In this document: positions 44,165-50,618 of the stretch, in pieces
How positions within the stretch are numbered: position 1 is the stretch's first letter
How the letters are laid out: every line of letters begins with the position of its first letter
Assembly: GCA_965658025.1 (NCBI GenBank)
Contig: CBFHQL010000011.1
Coordinates: forward strand, 1-50,618
Reading direction: 5' to 3'
DNA from: UBA3537 sp965658025
GTDB taxonomy: Bacteria; Bacteroidota; Bacteroidia; Flavobacteriales; Flavobacteriaceae
DNA length: 50,618 bases
Program-made: the position numbers and the translations under genes
The notes under the pieces: generated by a model
What the model was told of the DNA's origin: nothing
The model's input: the letters and a program-made list of their open reading frames with translations, nothing else
The model's database searches: none

Positions 44165-45607
44165 ATGAAAAAAGCCTACATTTTTATACTTATGTTCTCC
44201 CTTTCGTGGCTAAACTTCGCCCAAACACCTTGTGTTGGGAACAATTCTGGCGGATTCCCATGCGATGATTATGATTTAATGGACCATTTTAATAAATCCA
44301 CATTGAGTAATGTGGATGGCAGCGATATATGGGGATGGACTGATCCATCAAATAACAACGAATATGCCATCATTACGTTTGAAGATAAAACCTGTTTTCT
44401 GAATATATCGGATTCCACAAACCCAACCTATTTAGGGTTTTTAAATTCCAATGCCGGTGTCAACTTTTGGCGTGATGTAAAAGTCCATCAAAATCATGCC
44501 TTCATTGTAGCCGATAATGTTGGTGCACATGGCATGCAAGTCTTTGATTTGACACGACTAAGGAATGTCGCTAGCCCTCCAGAAAACTTTACAGCAGATA
44601 CTGTGCTTACCAGTGGATGGAATGGCTCTACAATAGGGAGTTGCCATAATATTGTAATCAATGAATCTGTTGGAATGGCTTATCTCGTTGGTTGCAATAG
44701 CGCAAACGGTGGTGGCCCCATGTTTATTGATATTAGTGACCCTGCCAATCCTGTAGCCGTTGGCCAATATACCACAGATGGTTATACCCATGATGCACAG
44801 GTGGTAACCTATGCAGGTCCTGATGCAGCATATACAGGAAAAGAAATTTTAATTGCAAGTAATGAAGACAAAGTGGTTATTGTGGATGTGACTTTACCAA
44901 CTGCTCCAATAAAAATTTCAGAAATTTCATACAGCAATGTCTCCTATACACATCAAGGGTGGTTTTCATCAGATATGCGGTATTTTTTGGTTGGTGATGA
45001 AGACGATGAAATTAGTTTTGGGGTCAATACCAGAACAATTATTTTTGATTTCTTAGATTTAGATAATCCAGTGTACCATTCACAATATACAGGAGGAAGT
45101 GCAGCAATAGATCATAATTTATATGTTAAGGGCGATTTGGTTTTTCAGGCCAATTATACGTCTGGATTACGTATTTTAGATATTTCTGATATCAATAACA
45201 TCACCGAAGTTGGATATTTTGACACCCATCCCGAAAACAACAATACAAACTTTAATGGCGCATGGAGTGTTTACCCCTATTTTGATAGTGGTAATATCAT
45301 TATTAGTGATATAAACAGAGGTCTTTTTATTGTTAGAAAATCGGGAACACTTAGTGTGGATGACTCTATTTTCAATAAAAAAGAACTAACGGTATACCCA
45401 AATCCTGCACGTGAAAAAGTTATTATCACAGTCAAAAACAACCCCATCGAAAAAGTACAATTATTTAATGTTTTAGGTCAAAAGATTGTAGATGTTGAAA
45501 TTGATAATCTTAGTGAAACGAACCTAGATGTTAGTCAGTATAAAGAAGGAATTTATTTCTTAAAAATAAACAACGACGTTACTCAAAAAATTATCATCAA
45601 AAGGTAA
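44165..45607 (+). CDS. Choice-of-anchor B family protein, T9SS type A
   Basis: 480 residues from ATG 44165, which begins directly with a signal peptide (KKAYIFILMFSLSWLNFAQ). The upstream TTG frame (from 44132) would add 11 unlikely residues and overlap the promoter. The body is a repeated beta-propeller-like LVIVP pattern: TCFLNISDSTNPTYLGFL, MFIDISDPANPVAVGQY, VVIVDVTLPTAPIKISEI, RILDISDINNITEVGYF, typical of choice-of-anchor B proteins. The C-terminus (LTVYPNPAREKVI, LFNVLGQKIVDVE, GIYFLKI, QKIIIKR) is a type A sorting tag. Surface-exposed; ligand unknown. It sits between the dikinase-like and CotH genes. Confidence 0.88.
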   Translation: MKKAYIFILMFSLSWLNFAQTPCVGNNSGGFPCDDYDLMDHFNKSTLSNVDGSDIWGWTDPSNNNEYAIITFEDKTCFLNISDSTNPTYLGFLNSNAGVNFWRDVKVHQNHAFIVADNVGAHGMQVFDLTRLRNVASPPENFTADTVLTSGWNGSTIGSCHNIVINESVGMAYLVGCNSANGGGPMFIDISDPANPVAVGQYTTDGYTHDAQVVTYAGPDAAYTGKEILIASNEDKVVIVDVTLPTAPIKISEISYSNVSYTHQGWFSSDMRYFLVGDEDDEISFGVNTRTIIFDFLDLDNPVYHSQYTGGSAAIDHNLYVKGDLVFQANYTSGLRILDISDINNITEVGYFDTHPENNNTNFNGAWSVYPYFDSGNIIISDINRGLFIVRKSGTLSVDDSIFNKKELTVYPNPAREKVIITVKNNPIEKVQLFNVLGQKIVDVEIDNLSETNLDVSQYKEGIYFLKINNDVTQKIIIKR

Positions 45608-45658
45608 TTTTTTTCATGAAACTATTTATCTGCTTTTCAGTTGAAGTAGACTTAAAAA

Positions 45659-48600
45659 TTAATTCTTAATAATCTTTTTTATGACGGTCTGATTATTGGC
45701 TTTAATTTTTATAAAATAAACGCCTGTATCAAATGTGCTTAAATCTAATTGATTAGTAGCTAAAGCTGAACCTACTTTTTGTCCTAAAATGGAATACACT
45801 TCAACATCAAATTGTTCATTACTTCGTCCAATATATAATACATTTTGGACAGGATTTGGATACACTTTAATGCTATCAATTTTAAAATCTTCTACAGTAA
45901 GATTACTGTTATTTATGGCATTAGGACTACCGTTTTCATTGATGCAATTCCAACTCTCTGGTAATGCATTGTCTAATTCAGGATCAATCAACTCTAAAGT
46001 ATTTCCAGTTTCGTCTGCGCAAATAGGCCATGGCGCAACAGATTGGTAAGCCACTTCATCTTGTAAGGTTCCTGACACATTATATAGGCGCACAGCATCT
46101 GAACCACCAAATCCAAAACCTAGTTCCCCGATATAATTTATATCTGGAAAGACACTTATAAAATCAGAAGCATCTTTAACTATAACGAGATAGCCATTGC
46201 TCTGAATTTGTGTCCCTTCGGCAATGATAAAAATATGAGTATCATCATCGTCCTTGATTTGCCAATTCGAAAGATCAACAGAAGCCGAATTTGGATTGTA
46301 TAGCTCAATCCAATCATCGGAGTTAAAATCAACACTAGATCTGTAGTTTATTTCATTGATCACAATTGGAATAGTTGTTTGTGTAGGTGTAAAGTTAGGA
46401 GTGACTTCAAAAGAACCTGTTAGCGACAATTGTATGGTTTCTTCAGTAGAAAACAAATCTCCACTCCAGTGCGAAAATTCGTAACCAAATTCAGCAATTG
46501 CAGTGAGTTTGATGGGTACAGTTTCAAAATAATCTCCCGTCCATGCATTTTCCTGTATAGTCAAGTTTTCATTAACCTCTACAAAACCTTCATTGGTGTT
46601 GAGGTTTGTAATGGTAACAGGGTGATGGTTTGGAAGACCAAATTGTTGCTTTATATGTTCTTTTACAATAGGATGTCTGTTGATGGCAAAACTTTTCATA
46701 TTATCAACATAATAACCAACATATCCAGTGATGTCCCATATTTCATCATATACAGAAGGGTCGTCCTTCCATCGGTTGTAATGCGCCAGCACTTCAGGTT
46801 CTATAATGGCATAAGTTTCATCGATGTGGTTAATCACATTGTTTGGTAAAAATCTGGTATTTAATTCATCTGCATAACGATTTATGAATTGATTTCTAAA
46901 ACCAATATTTGTGGTTAACTTTCTAAATAATAAAGTAGACCACGCTGGGTTCGGCCACCCTGGACCGTTTGGTTCAAGTGCGAAACTAAGTGTGTCTTCG
47001 TCGTAGTTAGAAATGTTCCAAAATGGACCAAAACCAAAATCTGTATCATACATAATCCAACGCCATTTTGTGTTTGGGTGTTTCCAAAATTTGATATTAT
47101 TCCCTGGCCAGTCTGTGTTGTTGATATATATATTTGAAGCTTGGTAAAGTGCATAGTGCTTCAAATCGATTCTATTGCGGACAAATTCAAAATTAGCATC
47201 ATTAGACAAATCGTATGTATTGATGTAATCTATGAGTTGGTTGTATTCTTCATTACTTCCTTCAATAATTTGTGCATTATTTGTGAGTAATGTGATTTCA
47301 TCAGCGTTTAAATTGTGCTTTGAAGCCAACATGTGCTCATTTATTTTTTCTCGCATATTGTACATCCCCCAGTATTCTCCATTGAGGTATGTGGCAACAG
47401 GATTATAATCTTGAAAATCCAATTCTGTACCCCGCATTAAACTTGTAATCATGATATCCTTCATACTAGATCTTAACCAATCTTGACCAGAATTTCTAAG
47501 TGTAAATGCTTCGAATTCATTGTAGGTTATATTGTCAAAAAATGAGTGTTCAAATTTTGAATCGCCGTATTGGCCTCTTGCAAAAAAGGATAATGAACGT
47601 TGCCCGTTTTGGCCTCTGCTCCATCCTCCAAAAATTTTTACACCAGCATTAAACTGAACTGATGCACTTCCGTCATGTTCATAAAACGAAAAGTGTATGG
47701 GACGTTCCCAATCTTCCCAAAAATTCGCACCAAAATAGGGCATATCTGTTGAATAAGTGCCTTCGGGTCCAAAAACATAAATTCCATAATCATCATCAAA
47801 GAAATCATCAGGATTTACGCTAAGCAGCATAAGATCAATACCGTGATTTGCTCCAATAATATAGGATTCTGTACCTGTTTTTGAGGGTAAGTAATTTGAA
47901 GCAAAAATCCGTGCGCGCACACTGGTGTTTTCGGATATATTGATTGTACCGCTGTAAACGGGTGATTGTTCATTTGGAGTACTTCCATCGGTGGTATACC
48001 GAATGACTTGTCCTATCTGATTGCCAGAAAGACTAAGACTTATGGATTGGGTTTTTAGCCCTCCATTTTCTGAAAAAACAACTTCATTTTGAATGGCCCC
48101 TGTAAATTCTTCATCAGCATTTTGAGCGCCAGGAGTTGTAACCACATAGCTTACAATAGTGTTTGAAAAATTGGAAACTCCTGTAGAAGTATTTGGAGGT
48201 AATCCTTCAACAAGAAGTTGATCTACTAATGTTCCATTTTGATCTGAAAGCGATAGAGTTTCAGAGGTTGTAGAAATTTTAAAGTTTGTATGAAGCGTGT
48301 AATTGTCACTCAAGTTTAATATTTCGGGTGTGTTGACGCCAGAACTGTTGGCTGTTGAATAAATAGCCGACAGAAAGGGAATTATGGTAAAGTCAGAGGA
48401 AAATGAACTTACATTATGCGCTTGAATCGCTAAAACATTGGTTCCTTCAACTAAAATAGAACTAAAATCTGAGATTAAAAACCGATCTGGCCCCCCTCCA
48501 TTGTACATTTGTGCTTCATGTTCTTGATTTGTGGAAGCATTGTAGGGTGGTGGTACCCCATCAATATTAGCACGTGCAATTTCAACGCCATTGATGTATG

Positions 48601-49150
48601 CCACAAAAGCATCATCGTAGTCAATATCTAGGATTAAAGAAATAATGTCTGCAACGTTTGTTAGGTTAAAACTTTTTCGAAGGTAAACTGACAAGGTTCC
48701 ATTAGGAATTAGAGTAGCATCGTCGCCATCGGCATAGCCAAAACCAGAAGCACCATTACTCCAATTAGAATCATCAAAACTTGAACTGTTCCAATTTGAA
48801 CTTGGTTCTGCACTTGGAATTAGATATTTAAATAAATCCCCTTGATTGATTAGTGTTCTTGCTGTAGTGATTTGAGCACGGTCTTTATCTGAAGCCCATA
48901 ACAGTAAGTAATCATTGGCAGGTATGGTAACATTGGGGAAGTTCCACTTCGATAAATCATTTAAATCATCAGAAATGCTCCAATTTTCGAGGTTGATGTC
49001 TTGAGTTCCATAATTATAAAGCTCTATCCAATCTGGTGTGTCACCATCTTCATCGAAATAAACAGAGTTGGACGAAACCACTTCATTAATTCTTATGTTT
49101 TGTGCATTTGAAAGTAATCCTATGAAAAGAAAGAAAAATAAATATCTCAT
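45659..49150 (-). CDS. Large secreted CotH-kinase protein, T9SS type A
   Basis: 1163 residues. Signal peptide (to LSNAQ); N-terminal lamin-tail domain ~18-115 (IRINEVVSSNSVYFDEDGD, DWIELYNYG); a galactose-binding-like domain ~120-270; a chitobiase C-terminal-type domain ~345-430 (IRYTTDGSTPNEQSPVYSG); CotH kinase ~450-850 (GGWSRGQNGQRSLSF, TLRNSGQDWLRSSMKDIM, GEYWGMYNMREKINEHML, MYDTDFGFGPFWN); a short Gly/Trp repeat domain ~870-940 (FSHWSGDLFS); a second lamin-tail ~945-1080; type A T9SS tag. The acidic DTDFGFG motif is intact, so kinase activity is possible. Monocistronic and convergent with the choice-of-anchor B gene. Confidence 0.87.
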   Translation of the reverse strand: MRYLFFFLFIGLLSNAQNIRINEVVSSNSVYFDEDGDTPDWIELYNYGTQDINLENWSISDDLNDLSKWNFPNVTIPANDYLLLWASDKDRAQITTARTLINQGDLFKYLIPSAEPSSNWNSSSFDDSNWSNGASGFGYADGDDATLIPNGTLSVYLRKSFNLTNVADIISLILDIDYDDAFVAYINGVEIARANIDGVPPPYNASTNQEHEAQMYNGGGPDRFLISDFSSILVEGTNVLAIQAHNVSSFSSDFTIIPFLSAIYSTANSSGVNTPEILNLSDNYTLHTNFKISTTSETLSLSDQNGTLVDQLLVEGLPPNTSTGVSNFSNTIVSYVVTTPGAQNADEEFTGAIQNEVVFSENGGLKTQSISLSLSGNQIGQVIRYTTDGSTPNEQSPVYSGTINISENTSVRARIFASNYLPSKTGTESYIIGANHGIDLMLLSVNPDDFFDDDYGIYVFGPEGTYSTDMPYFGANFWEDWERPIHFSFYEHDGSASVQFNAGVKIFGGWSRGQNGQRSLSFFARGQYGDSKFEHSFFDNITYNEFEAFTLRNSGQDWLRSSMKDIMITSLMRGTELDFQDYNPVATYLNGEYWGMYNMREKINEHMLASKHNLNADEITLLTNNAQIIEGSNEEYNQLIDYINTYDLSNDANFEFVRNRIDLKHYALYQASNIYINNTDWPGNNIKFWKHPNTKWRWIMYDTDFGFGPFWNISNYDEDTLSFALEPNGPGWPNPAWSTLLFRKLTTNIGFRNQFINRYADELNTRFLPNNVINHIDETYAIIEPEVLAHYNRWKDDPSVYDEIWDITGYVGYYVDNMKSFAINRHPIVKEHIKQQFGLPNHHPVTITNLNTNEGFVEVNENLTIQENAWTGDYFETVPIKLTAIAEFGYEFSHWSGDLFSTEETIQLSLTGSFEVTPNFTPTQTTIPIVINEINYRSSVDFNSDDWIELYNPNSASVDLSNWQIKDDDDTHIFIIAEGTQIQSNGYLVIVKDASDFISVFPDINYIGELGFGFGGSDAVRLYNVSGTLQDEVAYQSVAPWPICADETGNTLELIDPELDNALPESWNCINENGSPNAINNSNLTVEDFKIDSIKVYPNPVQNVLYIGRSNEQFDVEVYSILGQKVGSALATNQLDLSTFDTGVYFIKIKANNQTVIKKIIKN

Positions 49151-49240
49151 TAGTTAAAGTAATGTCTATGCAAGTTAGAAATGTAAATTTCGGCTATTTT
49201 TTCGTCAATCCAAAATAAGTAAAATTTAAACAAAAAATAT

Positions 49241-49269
49241 TCCCAAAAACAGCAAACTGTGTTTTGGGA
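49241..49269. repeat. Hairpin upstream of the large CotH gene
   Basis: TCCCAAAA-ACAG, loop CAAA, CTGT-G-TTTTGGGA: a 12-bp stem with one bulged G. On the minus strand it is followed by ATATTTTTTG, and the CotH start is about 90 bp further on, so it could be a leader hairpin or attenuator. No T run on the plus strand. Confidence 0.6.
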
Positions 49270-49443
49270 TAATAGTGCTGAGTTTTAAATACTATGATTT
49301 ATTTTTTTGAATTTTAGGCACTTTGTTATTCACATCAATCCATTTACTTAACTCTAACATTGTTCAACTTTTCCGTTGAAGATTAGAATTTAACATAACC
49401 AGAAATTTCAAATCATTGAATTAATTTTTAAATAATTATTTTT

Positions 49444-49463
49444 TATGTATCAACTATGTATCA
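49444..49463. repeat. Paired TATGTATCA direct repeat (candidate regulator site)
   Basis: TATGTATCA at 49444-49452 and 49455-49463, spaced 11 bp, identical in core and spacing to the pair at 38015-38034. It lies 52 bp before ATG 49515. Confidence 0.7.
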
Positions 49464-49514
49464 ATATTAATTTATAATTTTCTTATTTTGGATTTTTTAT
49501 TTTAAAAATTAACC

Positions 49515-50213
49515 ATGTATAAATTATATTTCGCTTTATTATTAGCGACTTCCTTTTGTTTTAGTCAAACCCTTAGTATAGAATCAGGTAGCTTTATTAG
49601 CATCAATCCTAATACTTCTATTTCAGTAGATGGATTAGAATTATCTCCTAACGTATCTCATACCATATCTGGACCTAACTCTATTACTAGATCAACAACA
49701 CCTATAGTTGTTGGCGACAACTCCAGTATTGAAAGAGTTTATGAATTATCAAACGAGTTAACTGCTTACTCAGGAGTAATTTCTTTTCGTTATTTAGACT
49801 CTGAGCTTAATGGTATTGCTGAATCGGATTTAGTTTTAGAGGTAATGGATGCCAATGATGTTTGGAACAATGTTGTGCCAATCATTGATGATGTGAATAA
49901 CATATTGAGTTATGATTTTACTGAACTTGTTGGTTTTAAAAAAGTTACTGCAAGTGCTTCATCAGCAACACTCACCATAAAAACAGAAACCCTAAATGAT
50001 ATAGTAAGGGTATATCCAAATCCAACAACCGATAAGATAATTATAGTTTCTAATTTTCCACAACACTCCACATTGTTCAATACAGCAGGTCAAAAAATAT
50101 TAGAGTCAAACTCCTTAGAACTAGATGTTACAGACTTGCCTACTGGTGTTTATTTACTGAATTTACAAAATACACAAAACCAAATTTCAACGTTTAAAAT
50201 CATAAAAAAATAA
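49515..50213 (+). CDS. Small secreted protein with T9SS type A tag
   Basis: 232 residues. Signal peptide (YKLYFALLLATSFCFSQ). Residues ~20-150 form a beta-rich domain of unknown family (SIESGSFISINPNTSISVDG, SHTISGPNSITRSTTPIVVG); the last ~70 (VRVYPNPTTDKIIIVS, LFNTAGQKILESN, GVYLLNLQN, FKIIKK) are a type A sorting tag. The next gene, collagen-like, starts 1 base after its stop, so they are an operon. Function unknown. Upstream lies the TATGTATCA pair, a possible regulatory site. Confidence 0.8.
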   Translation: MYKLYFALLLATSFCFSQTLSIESGSFISINPNTSISVDGLELSPNVSHTISGPNSITRSTTPIVVGDNSSIERVYELSNELTAYSGVISFRYLDSELNGIAESDLVLEVMDANDVWNNVVPIIDDVNNILSYDFTELVGFKKVTASASSATLTIKTETLNDIVRVYPNPTTDKIIIVSNFPQHSTLFNTAGQKILESNSLELDVTDLPTGVYLLNLQNTQNQISTFKIIKK

Positions 50214-50214
50214 G

Positions 50215-50618
50215 ATGAGAAAAATTACTTTAATCACCCTCATGCTGTTTACAGCGTTGAGTTACGCTCAGGTTGGTATTAATACCAATACGCCCGATGC
50301 ATCATCGGCATTAGATATTGAGTCCAGTACAGGAGGAATTCTCATTCCAAGATTAACAGAAACACAGCGAGATGCAATTGTATCACCCGCTTCAGGGTTA
50401 ATGATTTATCAAACAGATGAAATATCAGGTTTTTATTTCTATAATGGAACACAGTGGACAAGTGTTGGGATGTCTGGTCCACAAGGTCCACAAGGTCCAG
50501 CAGGTCCACAAGGAGTACAAGGGGAAACAGGTCCACAAGGCCCACAAGGTCTTCAAGGATTAGCAGGGGCAGATGGTGTAGATGGTGCTCAGGGTCCAGC
50601 AGGTCCACAAGGTCTTCA
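50215..50618 (+). CDS. Collagen-like Gly-X-Y repeat protein, 3' end missing
   Basis: 134 codons are visible and the frame continues off the right edge. Signal peptide (MRKITLITLMLFTALSYAQ). Residues 20-84 (VGINTNTPDASSALDI, GGILIPRLTETQRDAI, SGLMIYQTDE, GFYFYNGTQW) are the small head domain common in flavobacterial surface proteins. From Gly85 onward every third residue is Gly to the window end, with many Pro-Gln (GPQGPQGPAGPQG), indicating a triple-helix-forming collagen-like stalk. It starts 1 base after the preceding stop, so it is co-transcribed with the T9SS protein. Total length and C-terminal domain cannot be seen. Confidence 0.9.
   Translation, partial: MRKITLITLMLFTALSYAQVGINTNTPDASSALDIESSTGGILIPRLTETQRDAIVSPASGLMIYQTDEISGFYFYNGTQWTSVGMSGPQGPQGPAGPQGVQGETGPQGPQGLQGLAGADGVDGAQGPAGPQGL
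50469..50618 (+). repeat. GGTCCACAA-type 9-base repeat in the collagen gene
   Basis: The Gly-Pro-Gln codons repeat nearly identically (GGTCCACAA, GGTCCAGCA), producing a simple tandem array prone to slippage and length variation. It continues past the window end. Confidence 0.8.

Larger units (their letters stand above)
49151..49514. other. 364-bp divergent regulatory region
   Basis: No gene was seen here. It contains a hairpin at 49241-49269 and the direct repeats at 49444-49463 described separately; the remainder is AT-rich. Confidence 0.55.

Noticed and set aside
50342..50608. Minus-strand frame rich in Leu/Asp/Val repeats
   Set aside because: It is the antisense of the Gly-X-Y codons of the collagen-like gene; repeat-coded sequence keeps several frames open.
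1..50618. tRNA, rRNA, CRISPR, IS elements or att sites
   Set aside because: No cloverleaf-like spacer, repeat-spacer array, transposase or integrase reading frame was seen; spacers are too short or AT-rich.

Overview
The window is a stretch of a Bacteroidota chromosome, almost certainly from the family Flavobacteriaceae. The evidence is low G+C; long NusB with an N-terminal extension; a PUR-family DUF3276 protein; GLPGLI and choice-of-anchor B proteins; type IX secretion (T9SS) type A and type B C-terminal sorting domains; and flavobacterial promoters of the form TTTG-N20-TAnnTTTG. I cannot name genus or species. No tRNA, rRNA, CRISPR array, insertion sequence or prophage was seen. One run of 99 Ns (11352-11450) lies inside ppc.

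Layout. Positions 1-9000 are housekeeping: the 5' part of a secreted M14 carboxypeptidase, DUF3276, an ABC exporter, nusB-DUF1573-yajC, pepT, pyrD-LysE exporter and a nitronate monooxygenase. Positions 9000-19330 hold central carbon and nitrogen genes: PEP carboxylase, an outer-membrane porin, and gltBD (glutamate synthase) divergent from the porin. Positions 19340-24565 are a biotin operon, bioF-bioD-bioA-ketosynthase-bioB on the minus strand, with no bioC or bioH in it. Positions 24742-33235 encode surface proteins: a CotH-kinase lipoprotein, a GLPGLI protein, an L-type-lectin protein with a type B sorting domain, an alkaline phosphatase lipoprotein and a BNR-repeat protein. Positions 33309-36688 are a probable metal-uptake operon: a His/Cys-rich small protein, a TonB receptor and an acidic lipoprotein. 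Positions 36769-39541 are regulatory and accessory: a large helix-turn-helix-like regulator, a membrane protein plus XRE regulator pair, and a histidine phosphatase lipoprotein. Positions 39656 to the end are a cluster of T9SS cargo: a secreted dikinase-like giant, a choice-of-anchor B protein, a large CotH protein, a small T9SS protein and the start of a collagen-like protein.

Most notable points: (1) the 1456-residue secreted protein carries a phosphohistidine domain followed by a PPDK-type ATP-binding domain, the order found in plant glucan, water dikinase, fused to SprB repeats, a lamin-tail domain and a T9SS tag. It sits near two CotH-kinase proteins and two phosphatase lipoproteins. (2) An 11-bp-spaced direct repeat, TTGATACATA, occurs at the start of the large regulator and again in the promoter region of the surface protein at 49515. 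(3) A 9-bp inverted repeat exactly brackets the promoter of the membrane protein/XRE pair. (4) A ketosynthase with an intact catalytic triad sits within the biotin operon.
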